A stretch of 64,000 nucleotides of DNA from Flavobacterium segetis (GCF_900129575.1 NZ_FQWE01000001.1:124001-188000); one strand, 5' to 3'. Numbered from the stretch's first letter, positions 53,087 to 61,868 are shown. Numbers and translations: made by a program. Notes: generated by a model from the sequence alone, not told the origin.

Positions 53087-53386
53087 TTAAACATTATACT
53101 TCATTTTTAATCTTTCCATAAAATCATCATGATTTTCTATTCTACCTGCCAATATATCCTTTTCAGATTTTTTTAAATTACTCATTAAAACTTGTTCAGA
53201 AAACAATATCTGGGTAATTATCTTTACTTCAGCCAATGAAAAAATTTTATCTTTTAATTTACGATAGATATTAGAGTATTTTAAGTTTAGCTTTTCTAAA
53301 AAAAAATCCGCTTTACAATAAGAATCACGCATTAATCTTGGTAATTTTTCTGTAAATTCTTCGTATTGTTCAATTGTTGGTATCAT
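53087..53386 (-). CDS. Small helical protein, possible HTH regulator or antitoxin
   Basis: Read from ATG 53386 the protein has 99 residues: MIPTIEQYEEFTEKLPRLMR, then YCKADFFLEKLNLKYSNIYR KLKDKIFSLAEVKIITQIL, which has the shape of a helix-turn-helix with a following helix as in Xre-type regulators. It ends KMKYNV, like some antitoxin tails. I do not recognise a named family. The longer reading from 53452 adds a hydrophobic leader unlikely to be real. It sits among toxin remnants and the truncated sua5 copy, so it may be the survivor of a small mobile islet. Confidence 0.45.
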   Translation of the reverse strand: MIPTIEQYEEFTEKLPRLMRDSYCKADFFLEKLNLKYSNIYRKLKDKIFSLAEVKIITQILFSEQVLMSNLKKSEKDILAGRIENHDDFMERLKMKYNV

Positions 53387-53519
53387 GAGAGATATGATTT
53401 TGTTCATTAATAATGTAAACATGGATAAAAAAATGATACAAAAATGTACCAATTTAACATAGAAAGCAATTTAGAAAATCCTCTCACATGAATCACTTCG
53501 ATTTACATATTAATTGAAT

Positions 53520-53527
53520 TATCTTTG
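53520..53527 (+). promoter_or_regulatory. -7 element of the threonylcarbamoyl-AMP synthase gene
   Basis: TATCTTTG, exact match, ending 21 bases before ATG 53549. Confidence 0.65.
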
Positions 53528-53548
53528 CCGTTTTAATACATTTTAAAA

Positions 53549-54109
53549 ATGAACGACGAAATCCTTAAAGCTTACGACATCATCAAAGAAGGCGGCATCA
53601 TTCTTTATCCAACCGATACTGTTTGGGGAATAGGCTGTGACGCAACTAATGCTGAAGCTGTTGCTAAAATTTATCAACTCAAGAAAAGAGCCGAGTCACA
53701 AAACATGATTGTTTTGATGAATGGCGATAAAATGATGCACAATGTATTTACTGAAATTCCCGAAGTGGCTTGGCAAATAATTGAATTATCCGAAAACCCT
53801 ACTACCTTAATTTTAGATAAACCAAAAAATGTTGCTGCAAATTTAATCGCCACAGACAATACTTTAGGGATCAGGATAGTAAAAGAGCCTTTTTGTTTTA
53901 AATTACTGGAAAAATTAAAAAAACCGTTGGTGTCGACCTCGGCAAATATTTCTGGGAAACCTACTCCAAAAAGTTTTAAAGAAATTAGTCCTGAAATTTT
54001 AAAAGGCGTGGACTATATTGTAAATTTGCAGCGCGATAAAATAGGCGGAAAACCGTCGACAATAATTAAACTTTCGTTGGATAATCAGGTGAAGATTATA
54101 AGAAAATAA
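53549..54109 (+). CDS. tsaC: L-threonylcarbamoyladenylate synthase (Sua5/YwlC/TsaC)
   Basis: This enzyme makes threonylcarbamoyl-AMP from threonine, bicarbonate and ATP for the t6A modification of ANN-decoding tRNAs. The 186-residue protein begins MNDEILKAYDIIKEGGIILY, has PTDTVWGIGCDATN, KIYQLKKR with the nucleotide-binding lysine region, and PLVSTSANISGKPT, the core YrdC signature. It is the short TsaC form without the Sua5 C-terminal domain. The truncated copy 1,014 bases upstream shows the same 5' end. Confidence 0.94.
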   Translation: MNDEILKAYDIIKEGGIILYPTDTVWGIGCDATNAEAVAKIYQLKKRAESQNMIVLMNGDKMMHNVFTEIPEVAWQIIELSENPTTLILDKPKNVAANLIATDNTLGIRIVKEPFCFKLLEKLKKPLVSTSANISGKPTPKSFKEISPEILKGVDYIVNLQRDKIGGKPSTIIKLSLDNQVKIIRK

Positions 54110-54122
54110 TTATAAGTATAAC

Positions 54123-54571
54123 ACCACAGATTCGCAGATTTTTTTTAAAATAATATATTTTAATTATGACTGAAGAATATTTATACAAAGAGGAATCTTA
54201 TAAAATTATTGGTCTTTTATTCGAAGTTCATAAAAGCCTTGGGAAAGGTTTTTCAGAAATTGTGTACAAAGATGCATTAGAATATGAATTCAAAATAAAT
54301 AATGTTCCTTATCAGAGAGAAAAAGAATTTTCGGTTAATTACAAAGAAACGGTTTTAAAACATAAATTTTATGCAGATTTTGTTGTTTACGATAGAATCA
54401 TACTTGAAATTAAAACGGTAGAATGTTTTAATAATGCGCATTACAATCAATGTATAAATTATTTAAAAGTTTCAGGAAATGAATTAGCGTTTTTAGTGAA
54501 TTTCAATTTATCATCTCTTGAACATAAAAGAATTGTGAGAACAATAAAATAAAAATCTGCGAATCTGCGGT
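54123..54571. repeat. Inverted-repeat-bounded cassette holding the GxxExxY gene
   Basis: A 21-base word at 54123-54143 (starting ACCACAGATTCGCAG) recurs inverted at 54551-54571 with 20/21 matches. The two arms enclose only the GxxExxY gene. I recall the same CACAGATTCGCAGATTTT word, often inverted, in other Flavobacterium intergenic regions, and a related fragment may be at 6001-6015. No target-site duplication is obvious. Confidence 0.75.
54166..54552 (+). CDS. GxxExxY protein (PD-(D/E)XK nuclease-like)
   Basis: The 128-residue protein is of the GxxExxY family (PF13366-like). The motif is in KSLGKGFSEIVYKDALEYEF (G-x-x-E-x-x-Y). The nuclease-like core shows FYADFVVYDRIILEIKTVE, where D and E-x-K match the PD-(D/E)XK arrangement. 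The family's role is not known; it is often next to short repeats. Here it is bounded by near-perfect inverted repeats, which is the main clue to a selfish or repeat-borne nature. Codon and base use look like the neighbours. Confidence 0.87.
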   Translation: MTEEYLYKEESYKIIGLLFEVHKSLGKGFSEIVYKDALEYEFKINNVPYQREKEFSVNYKETVLKHKFYADFVVYDRIILEIKTVECFNNAHYNQCINYLKVSGNELAFLVNFNLSSLEHKRIVRTIK

Positions 54572-54580
54572 AAAAAAAGC

Positions 54581-56002
54581 ATGAATTACAAGCAAGCCTT
54601 AAATAATAAAATATTCGAAGTCATCGCTCAAGCATCTCAAGAACTTAATTTAGAAAGTTACGTAATTGGTGGTTTTGTGCGGGATCTAATTTTGAAAAGA
54701 GACTTTAAAAAAGATATCGATATTGTCGCAGTTGGTAGCGGAATCGAATTAGCTTTAAAAGTTGCTGAATTACTGCCAAACAAACCTAAAGTTCAAATTT
54801 TTAAGAATTATGGCACAGCCATGTTACGCTATAAAGAAATCGATATTGAGTTTGTTGGAGCAAGAAAAGAAAGCTATAAACAAGATAGTAGAAATCCAAT
54901 TGTTGAAAACGGCTCGCTAGAAGATGACCAAAATCGCCGTGATTTTACTATCAACGCCATGGCTCTTTCTTTAAATAAAAGTACTTATGGAGATTTAATT
55001 GACCCTTTCGATGGACTAATTGATATTGAGAATAAAACGCTGAAAACCCCCTTAAATCCAGATATTACTTTCTCTGACGATCCTTTACGCATGCTGCGTG
55101 GTATACGGTTTGCAACACAACTAAATTTTAAAATTGAATTTGAATCATTGAATTCAATTACCAGAAACGCAGAAAGAATTAAAATCATTTCTGGAGAGCG
55201 GATTGTAGATGAATTAAATAAAATTCTTTCAACTGATAAACCTTCCGTTGGATTCTTATTACTTTATAAAACGGGGCTTTTAGATCTTATCTTGCCTGAA
55301 TTAACTGCCTTAAACAATGTTGAGGAAATTGAAGGTCACACTCACAAAAATAATTTTTATCACACGCTAGAGGTAGTAGATAATATTTGTCCAAATACAG
55401 ATGATGTTTGGTTACGCTGGTCCGCTTTACTTCATGATATCGGAAAAGCACCAACTAAACGTTTTACTAGAAAACAGGGTTGGACATTTCATGGTCATGA
55501 ATTTTTAGGAGGAAAAATGGCTAAAAAAATATTTGAACGCTTACACATGCCATTGAATCAAAAAATGAAATTTGTACAAAAAATGGTTATGATGAGTTCA
55601 AGGCCAATCGTCTTATCACAAGAAATGGTTACGGATTCTGCGGTAAGAAGATTAGTGTTTGATGCTGGAGAAGATGTTGAAAATTTAATGATATTATGTG
55701 AGGCCGATATCACCACTAAAAATCCAAGTAAGTTTAAAAAATACCATAGTAATTTTGAAATTGTTCGAAAAAAAATAATTGAAGTAGAAGAGCGAGATCA
55801 AGTGCGAAATTTTCAGCCACCTATATCAGGAGAGGAAATTATGACTCTTTTTGATCTAAAACCTTCCAAAGAAATTGGAATTTTAAAAGAAGCAATTAAA
55901 GAGGCAATTTTAGAAGGTGAAATTGCAAACGAATACCAAGCAGCTTATCAATTTATGATAAAGAGAGCAGCAAAGATTGGGCTAAAGATTAACGCTTGTT
56001 GA
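54581..56002 (+). CDS. cca: CCA-adding enzyme / poly(A) polymerase family with HD domain
   Basis: The 473-residue class II nucleotidyltransferase adds the CCA end to tRNA or a poly(A) tail. The head domain reads VIGGFVRDLILKRDFKKDID (GG and DxD metal ligands) and RRDFTINAMALSLN, followed by neck-region LRMLRGIRFATQL. A C-terminal HD phosphohydrolase domain contains LRWSALLHDIGKAPTKRF. Its 3' end overlaps by seven bases the longest reading of the ctaA frame, but the likely ctaA start is further downstream. Confidence 0.93.
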   Translation: MNYKQALNNKIFEVIAQASQELNLESYVIGGFVRDLILKRDFKKDIDIVAVGSGIELALKVAELLPNKPKVQIFKNYGTAMLRYKEIDIEFVGARKESYKQDSRNPIVENGSLEDDQNRRDFTINAMALSLNKSTYGDLIDPFDGLIDIENKTLKTPLNPDITFSDDPLRMLRGIRFATQLNFKIEFESLNSITRNAERIKIISGERIVDELNKILSTDKPSVGFLLLYKTGLLDLILPELTALNNVEEIEGHTHKNNFYHTLEVVDNICPNTDDVWLRWSALLHDIGKAPTKRFTRKQGWTFHGHEFLGGKMAKKIFERLHMPLNQKMKFVQKMVMMSSRPIVLSQEMVTDSAVRRLVFDAGEDVENLMILCEADITTKNPSKFKKYHSNFEIVRKKIIEVEERDQVRNFQPPISGEEIMTLFDLKPSKEIGILKEAIKEAILEGEIANEYQAAYQFMIKRAAKIGLKINAC

Positions 56003-56026
56003 ATTATAAAATTAACAGTTTTGAAA

Positions 56027-56034
56027 TATCTTTG
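56027..56034 (+). promoter_or_regulatory. -7 element of ctaA
   Basis: TATCTTTG, exact match, ending 18 bases before ATG 56053. Confidence 0.6.
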
Positions 56035-56052
56035 CAAAAATTAATCATAACA

Positions 56053-57075
56053 ATGAAAAAACAGAATTTCTACGTAATCTTTTGGCTATTATCAGGATGC
56101 TTACTATTGTTCATAATGGTTATTGTAGGTGGAATTACACGCTTAACAAATTCCGGTTTATCAATGACCGACTGGCACTTAATAAATGACACTTTTCCAC
56201 CAATGTCGCAAGAAAAATGGATTGAATATTTTGAAGAATATAAGAAATATCCAGAATATCTACTCGTAAATCAATATAAAGATTTTCAATTAGAGGATTA
56301 TAAATTTATTTTCTTTTGGGAATGGTTTCACCGTTTAATTGGTAGGATTATTGGTCTTGTATTCATTATTCCGTTTGTCTATTTTTTAATAAAAAAACAA
56401 TTAGATCGATCCACGATAAAAAAATGTTTGATACTGCTAGGAATGGGTGCTTTTCAGGGTTTTTTAGGATGGTTTATGGTCGCTAGTGGTCTCAAAGACA
56501 TGCCTGATGTAAGTCATTTTAGATTAGCTATTCACCTTACATTTGCTTTTATCACATTTGCATACACGTTATGGGTGGCTTTAGATTTAATTTACCCAGA
56601 AAGAACAACAGTAATTGTACCTTTGAGAAATTTAGCGCGAGTATCATTAGTATTTTTGATTGCTCAAATTATTTATGGTGGTTTTGTTGCGGGTTTAAAT
56701 GCAGGTTTAATACACAATCACTGGCCATTGATGAGCGACGGACAGTTTATTCACGATAGCGTGTTTATTGAACAAAAAACACTTTTTCTAAATTTAGTGG
56801 AAGGCAAAAGTGGTGTCCAGTTTGTTCATAGAACAATGGCTTATTTTGTAGTAGGACTAATAGTAGCTTTATTTATTAGAAGTAGAAAATACCTACTTAA
56901 CAATTTACAAAAGGTTGGGGTAAGTACGCTACTTATTTTTGTCTTTCTACAATTTACCTTGGGTGTTTTTACTTTGATATACGGCGTTCCTTTATGGTTA
57001 GGCCTTGTTCATCAAATCATGGCTTTCTTACTGCTAACAGCGATGACTTTTACATTGCATCGGTTGTCTAAGTAA
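56053..57075 (+). CDS. ctaA: Heme A synthase (COX15/CtaA family)
   Basis: CtaA oxidises heme O to heme A in the membrane. The 340-residue protein starts MKKQNFYVIFWLLSGCLLLF at ATG 56053, preceded at 18 bases by TATCTTTG, and has about eight membrane segments. The two heme-binding His motifs occur in FFWEWFHRLIGRI and VQFVHRTMAYFVV, with LVHQIMAFLLLT near the C-terminus. It supports an aa3-type oxidase, which is not encoded in this window; the cbb3 oxidase here uses heme B. Reading starts at 55996 would add a non-membrane leader. Confidence 0.92.
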   Translation: MKKQNFYVIFWLLSGCLLLFIMVIVGGITRLTNSGLSMTDWHLINDTFPPMSQEKWIEYFEEYKKYPEYLLVNQYKDFQLEDYKFIFFWEWFHRLIGRIIGLVFIIPFVYFLIKKQLDRSTIKKCLILLGMGAFQGFLGWFMVASGLKDMPDVSHFRLAIHLTFAFITFAYTLWVALDLIYPERTTVIVPLRNLARVSLVFLIAQIIYGGFVAGLNAGLIHNHWPLMSDGQFIHDSVFIEQKTLFLNLVEGKSGVQFVHRTMAYFVVGLIVALFIRSRKYLLNNLQKVGVSTLLIFVFLQFTLGVFTLIYGVPLWLGLVHQIMAFLLLTAMTFTLHRLSK

Positions 57076-57183
57076 AAGCGATAAATGATTTGAAAACGAA
57101 GTAAATTAAATACTTTAGTGAACAAATTCAAAAAAATAATTTAAACGGACTATATTGTCACAGTTACTTGATTACCAATTTAA

Positions 57184-57957
57184 ATGTCTAAACTAGCTGC
57201 TCAAGATAAATTTTTAGATTTATCAGATTATGGAAGGCCTTTCGGGACATTTCTTGCAAATCAATTAAAAAACACACGCTTCACTCCTATTCATGTCACA
57301 CTCCTTTTTGGCGTTTCTGGATTGATAGCTATTTATTTCATTTTACAAAATCAATATTATCTGGCCGCTTTTTTTATCATTCTAAAATCAGGCATAGACG
57401 CTGCTGATGGAGAATTAGCGCGATTAAAAAGTACACCATCATATACTGGAAGGTATTTAGATAGCGTGTTTGACATTGTCCTTAATTTCTTATTTTTAAC
57501 AACAATTTGCTACGTTTCAAATTCAAGTTATTGGCTCGCACTTTTAGCTTTTATTTGTATACAATTACAAGGAACACTTTATAATTATTACTATGTGATT
57601 TTACGAAATAACTCTGTTGGCGGTGATACAACTAGTAAAATTTTTGAAGATAAAGCACCAACAGCATTGCCTGGAGAAAATCAAAAATCAGTCGATATAT
57701 TATTTTTCATTTACACTGTTGTTTATGGAATTTACGATAAGATCATCCACACCTTAGATAGTGACGCTTACAAAGTAAAAACATTTCCTAATTGGTTTAT
57801 GACGCTTGTCAGCCTATATGGCTTGGGTTTTCAACTATTAATTATAGCCATATTATTACCTTTAGGTCTTATTTATTATATTATCCCGTTTTTTATTTCT
57901 TATTCGGTATTGATAGCGGTATTAATATTAATTAGAAAATTCACTTTCCGAGCATAA
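57184..57957 (+). CDS. CDP-alcohol phosphatidyltransferase family protein
   Basis: The 257-residue protein has the CDP-alcohol phosphatidyltransferase signature DGELARLK with GRYLDSVFD (DG-x2-AR-x8-G-x3-D-x3-D), here with several membrane helices around it. Members make phosphatidylglycerol phosphate, phosphatidylserine, inositol or other polar-head lipids. Which product is made here is uncertain, and the protein is larger than a typical PgsA. No obvious operon partner exists; it lies between ctaA and the CsbD-like gene. Confidence 0.88.
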   Translation: MSKLAAQDKFLDLSDYGRPFGTFLANQLKNTRFTPIHVTLLFGVSGLIAIYFILQNQYYLAAFFIILKSGIDAADGELARLKSTPSYTGRYLDSVFDIVLNFLFLTTICYVSNSSYWLALLAFICIQLQGTLYNYYYVILRNNSVGGDTTSKIFEDKAPTALPGENQKSVDILFFIYTVVYGIYDKIIHTLDSDAYKVKTFPNWFMTLVSLYGLGFQLLIIAILLPLGLIYYIIPFFISYSVLIAVLILIRKFTFRA

Positions 57958-58174
57958 ATGATTTTAATAAAATCAATAAACTATTATATCATTGATCAAT
58001 TCCTTCAACACTATTAGGAGATCTAAATATTATTTCTTTTAAAAAACTTAAAGATTCAATCCGAAAAATGGGAAATTATAATTATGCAATACTTTAAAAT
58101 AATTGTATAACAATCTCAGGCCAAAATTTCTTGAAATTTGTGATAAACAAATAGTAATTTAAAACTTAAATATT

Positions 58175-58357
58175 ATGCCAAATTCAAAAGAGATTGAAGG
58201 AAACTGGAATGAACTTAAAGGTAAAATGAAACAAAAATTTGCTGATTTAACCGATGACGATTTATTGTATGAAGAAGGAAAAGAAGATGAAATGTGGGGT
58301 AAACTACAGCAAAAATTAGGTAAAACTGAAAAAGAAATTAAATCACTTTTTGATTAA
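58175..58357 (+). CDS. CsbD-like stress protein
   Basis: The 60-residue protein reads [40 protein letters not shown], which matches the CsbD family ([24 protein letters not shown]). In Bacillus CsbD is a general stress protein; molecular function is unknown. The upstream 217-base gap is AT-rich with no named feature. A long-loop terminator follows. Confidence 0.88.
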   Translation: MPNSKEIEGNWNELKGKMKQKFADLTDDDLLYEEGKEDEMWGKLQQKLGKTEKEIKSLFD

Positions 58358-58375
58358 TTAAAAAGTAAGTCTACT

Positions 58376-58440
58376 AAGCCGTTTCAAATTTAAAAGAAGT
58401 AAATTTAATTTATAACTGCTACATTTGAAACGGCTTTTTT
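58376..58440. terminator. Hairpin between the CsbD gene and the LytTR regulator gene
   Basis: AAGCCGTTTCAAAT (58376-58389) pairs perfectly with ATTTGAAACGGCTT (58423-58436), with a 33-base loop and TTTTTT following. It stands between convergent genes. Confidence 0.8.
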
Positions 58441-58450
58441 ATGTTTAAAT

Positions 58451-59224
58451 TCATCCTATCCAATTTTTAAAATCAGATACTTTCTCCCTACTAACGATAA
58501 CTTCATCATCTTTAAAGGTAGGTAAAACGACCTTTAATCGAGAGTTGCTGTAAAGTACAATTTCCTTAATAGACTTCATAGAAATTATAAATTTTCGACT
58601 AATTCTAAAAAAATGTTTTGAATCTAATTCCTGCTCTAAAAGTTCTAAAGTTGATTCGATTAAAAAGTTTCTATTTTCATAAGTGTGAATATAAGTTCCT
58701 TTGTTTTCGCTAAAAAAACACTCTATTTCATCAATTGCTATCACTTTTAAATGTTGCCCTATTTTTACTGTAAAGCGCTTTTTGTACTCTTTATCAAATG
58801 GATTGGAAAGCATTTTTTTTATTTGGTCAAAATCTAATTGTAACGTTTCTTGTTTCCGCAATCTCGATTTAAATTTAATCACGGCGGTGCCCAAATCTTC
58901 TTCATCAATAGGTTTTAATAAATAATCAATACTATTTAATTTAAATGCTTTTAAAGCATATGCATCATAAGCAGTAGTAAAAATTATCGCACTTGTTATG
59001 TCCTGCTGAATTGAAGAGAAATGTTCAAATATTTCAAAAGAAAGCCCATCTGATAACTGAATGTCAAGAAAAATTAAATCAGGATTATTGTTTTTTTGAA
59101 ACCAGGCGATAGACTCTTCTACTGAATGCAACATTACATTTACCTCAATACCAAGCTTTAAAAGTTTTCTCTGTAACAATCTTGCAGCAGGTTTTTCGTC
59201 TTCAATTATTATTATTTTCATCAC
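58451..59224 (-). CDS. LytTR-family response regulator
   Basis: The 257-residue protein has an N-terminal receiver domain with DLIFLDIQLSDG (phosphorylated Asp at residue 54), IFTTAYDAYALKAF (Thr/Tyr region) and SIDYLLKPI (conserved Lys), and a C-terminal LytTR DNA-binding domain (VKIGQHLKVIAIDEIECFFS and ISRKFIISMKSIKEI). It would bind direct repeats upstream of target genes when phosphorylated by a LytS-type kinase. The kinase gene 61214-59874 is on the same strand upstream, with a 2TM gene between. Confidence 0.92.
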   Translation of the reverse strand: MMKIIIIEDEKPAARLLQRKLLKLGIEVNVMLHSVEESIAWFQKNNNPDLIFLDIQLSDGLSFEIFEHFSSIQQDITSAIIFTTAYDAYALKAFKLNSIDYLLKPIDEEDLGTAVIKFKSRLRKQETLQLDFDQIKKMLSNPFDKEYKKRFTVKIGQHLKVIAIDEIECFFSENKGTYIHTYENRNFLIESTLELLEQELDSKHFFRISRKFIISMKSIKEIVLYSNSRLKVVLPTFKDDEVIVSREKVSDFKNWIG

Positions 59225-59275
59225 CTATATCTTTGTTTACCGTTTCAATTATTGAATTCACAATTAAATTCAAAA

Positions 59276-59584
59276 TTATTCATACTTACTTAACCTTTCT
59301 TTCTCCATCAACTCCTTGATCTTTTTTTCCTCCCAATTTTGGCCAAGTACAAAATTAGGTCCAAAAACTGATAATCCATGAGCTGCTAAACCTATTCCCC
59401 AAAAAAATGCAGTTGAAAAATTTTTAAAGCTGACGTAAGATTCTCCTTTATCAAGACTTTGAACGTTAACGATAAAGATCATAATATTAATTACGATGTA
59501 AACTAATACATGCGAATAAAATCCTTTAATTTTCTTCACTCTTTTAGTGGCATTTTCATATTTTAATTGTTCCTCTGTTGTCAT
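59276..59584 (-). CDS. 2TM-domain membrane protein
   Basis: The 102-residue protein is of the 2TM family. It begins YENATKRVKKIKGFYSHVLV, then two membrane helices (about residues 26-45 and 62-85) and ends GQNWEEKKIKELMEKERL, the conserved W-E-x-K-K-I tail. The same domain is found fused to the C-terminus of the adjacent kinase (residues ~355-446), so both probably take part in the same signalling unit. The 289-base gap to the kinase gene contains no feature I can name. Confidence 0.88.
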   Translation of the reverse strand: MTTEEQLKYENATKRVKKIKGFYSHVLVYIVINIMIFIVNVQSLDKGESYVSFKNFSTAFFWGIGLAAHGLSVFGPNFVLGQNWEEKKIKELMEKERLSKYE

Positions 59585-59873
59585 TGTATTGATATTTATT
59601 TAATTGTTTTTTTATTTGCTGGATCTTTTTTATTCCAATCTTATTCTTCGAATAGAATTTAAATGAAAGCTTTAGGTATGCGAAAGAAAAGTCTAATTCT
59701 TCAACTCAATGCAGCCAAAATATCATGCATATCCTGATAATAATTTTAAGTTCGCATCATTTAAGAAGCCAATATCCATGATACAAAATAGCAAGCAATG
59801 GTAAAAAAATGTCATTTCATTAACTTCTTTTTTGCTTTTTAGTATTTCTCAATATCAGTAGCTATAGCTATAA

Positions 59874-61214
59874 TTATTTCCATTCACTATCTGACGTTTT
59901 GTCTTTATTTAAAATTTCTTGTATCTTTTTCTCTTCCCATGTTTTTCCATACCCAAACGTTTCAAAAGCCTGAAATATCAATCCCAATCCCCATCCTAAC
60001 ATTGGAAACCAAAACCACTGAAAATCATAAGGAGAATTCAAATTGATAATAATCAATATTGGAATAATAATACAATAAGAAGTTAAATTTCCATAAAATC
60101 CTTTGAGTTTCTCCACTCGTTCTTTTGCTCTAAAAAAAGCAGTATCCTGATTGTAATTTGTTGCTTCCATCCTATTTATTTGTTTGGTTAATATTGGTAT
60201 TTTAACTGTAAATAGCTTTTGATTTTGTAGAATTAAAACTTTGCGATTGGTTATGATTCCATATCTATTAATAATATTTTGAAGTCCCACTCCTTGTCTA
60301 TCTTGAAAAACTTCCTTTTTTTGATAATCATTTTCAATAACGAGATAATTATCCTCCATAAATATCCGAATGTGCAGTGGTCGTTGCTCACTGACCACAT
60401 TATGTTTTACTGTATTTTCTAATAGCAATTGTAATGATAGAGGAACAACTTTAGCATCAGGGTTAATTGCCTCCTTTGGTAATTCATAAAAAAGACTATT
60501 TTCAAAACGCATCTTTAATAAATTCATATATGTTTTGGCGAAAGCCAATTCCTCCTCAACGCTCACTAATTCCTTGTCTTTTTGTTCTAAAACATAACGA
60601 TAAACCTTTGATAGCGAAGTGGTAAACCGTTGTGCATTATCTGGATTTTCTTCTATTAAAGAACTTAAAACATTCAAACTATTAAATAGAAAATGAGGAT
60701 CAATTTGACTTTTTAAACTCTCGAATTTAGCCGAAGCAGTCCCCGCAATGATTTTCTGCTCTTTTACTTTAACTTCTTGAATAGTTTTGTAAAAATAAAA
60801 CGCATGAATACCTAAAGAAACTACCACAAATATAATTACGGGAATAATAAAATTAGTAGCTTTTTCATTATTGAAATATTCAGTTAAAGTTGATTTTTCT
60901 ATTATAACTTCTTCAAAAATGCGAAGTAAGAAAACGATAAGAATTGTTATAAAAAATGTGCTTATAAAACCAAAAACTAATCTGTTAATCGTAAAGCGAC
61001 TATTTTTATAAACTGAATCTAGGAAAATAAAAACCGTAGCATTAGCAAAGTACAAACTCAAACTATACAACATTGTGTACCCAAAATTAATCAACAATGA
61101 GCCGTCAAAAACAATATTGATTCCCATCATGAACCGCACAAGCTGCAACGCTAAAAAAATAGTAAGCGAAATTATAATTGCTCGTGGTACCTGCTTTATT
61201 AATAAATTGAACAT
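59874..61214 (-). CDS. LytS-type sensor histidine kinase fused to a 2TM domain
   Basis: The 446-residue protein has four membrane segments (about 8-24, 38-62, 77-98 and 122-141), the His-kinase core with SQIDPHFLFNSLNVLSSL (H174 phosphoacceptor), YMNLLKMRFENS, LLLENTVKHNVVSEQ (N-box) and RQGVGLQNIINRYG (G-box), then a 2TM domain with ERVEKLKGFYGNLTSYCIII and GYGKTWEEKKIQEILNKDK. No separate sensor domain is visible. It is probably the partner of the LytTR regulator downstream. Confidence 0.9.
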   Translation of the reverse strand: MFNLLIKQVPRAIIISLTIFLALQLVRFMMGINIVFDGSLLINFGYTMLYSLSLYFANATVFIFLDSVYKNSRFTINRLVFGFISTFFITILIVFLLRIFEEVIIEKSTLTEYFNNEKATNFIIPVIIFVVVSLGIHAFYFYKTIQEVKVKEQKIIAGTASAKFESLKSQIDPHFLFNSLNVLSSLIEENPDNAQRFTTSLSKVYRYVLEQKDKELVSVEEELAFAKTYMNLLKMRFENSLFYELPKEAINPDAKVVPLSLQLLLENTVKHNVVSEQRPLHIRIFMEDNYLVIENDYQKKEVFQDRQGVGLQNIINRYGIITNRKVLILQNQKLFTVKIPILTKQINRMEATNYNQDTAFFRAKERVEKLKGFYGNLTSYCIIIPILIIINLNSPYDFQWFWFPMLGWGLGLIFQAFETFGYGKTWEEKKIQEILNKDKTSDSEWK

Positions 61215-61244
61215 TGGTGTAATTTTAAATGAAATATTAAAAGT

Positions 61245-61868
61245 TTATTTTGTGCAATTTTTCATCGCAGCCTTAGCTCTATCTAATCCCCACGATGGAG
61301 AAAAAGGAGTTTCAGGCTTAAAAGTAGCAAAAAGTGTAATAGCTTTTTCAATTTGAGCACACATTGGTTTAGTATCGTTTCCCCAAAATTTAGCACTTCC
61401 TATTTCGAAATCTGCTTTGTTAAAGATAACTCGAGGATTTTCTGGTGCTATTGCTTGTGCTTTTCCATATAATTCCAACACCTTTCCTGATAATTTCTGT
61501 CCGTTGGTCATTGGGTCAAAAGCAATCCAGGCGGTGTGAATCATGGCTTGAATGACAAGTAGTTCAGCGTTATTGGGGTTCTTATCCATTTCTAGATCCA
61601 ATGCTTTTTGTGCTTTATCAAGCAATAAAGTCATTTGATCTTTATCCTTAGTTGTAAAAGCAGTTGTTGTATTTACTAAAGCCACGTAATAATTAGGCAA
61701 CCAACTTGTTTTTTCGGCTACTGCAATTCGTTCGAATAGATCTGAAGCTTCCGTGTTTTTCCCTTCGCCCCATAACTGGAAGGCTTTTCCCATTCCTTGC
61801 TCAAATTGCCCTTGAGCGGATACTAAACTACAGATAAAAAATACGATTGTGGTGATAACTTTTGTCAT
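61245..61868 (-). CDS. Exported TPR-like protein
   Basis: The 207-residue protein has a signal peptide (MTKVITTIVFFICSLVSAQG, cleavage after SAQG region) and helical repeats such as FEQGMGKAFQLWGEGKNTEA and ALDLEMDKNPNNAELLVIQA, then YGKAQAIAPENPRVIFNKAD. I recognise no named family. It is directly upstream of the 2TM-fused kinase, 30 bases before its start on the same strand, so it may be part of the same operon and deliver a periplasmic signal, which is speculative. Confidence 0.75.
   Translation of the reverse strand: MTKVITTIVFFICSLVSAQGQFEQGMGKAFQLWGEGKNTEASDLFERIAVAEKTSWLPNYYVALVNTTTAFTTKDKDQMTLLLDKAQKALDLEMDKNPNNAELLVIQAMIHTAWIAFDPMTNGQKLSGKVLELYGKAQAIAPENPRVIFNKADFEIGSAKFWGNDTKPMCAQIEKAITLFATFKPETPFSPSWGLDRAKAAMKNCTK

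Noticed and set aside
57958..58174. Possible RNA gene upstream of the CsbD gene
   Set aside because: AT-rich with no stable hairpin or tRNA-like arrangement that I can see.
59585..59873. Possible gene remnant in the 289-base gap between the kinase and 2TM genes
   Set aside because: No frame with domain similarity could be read on either strand.
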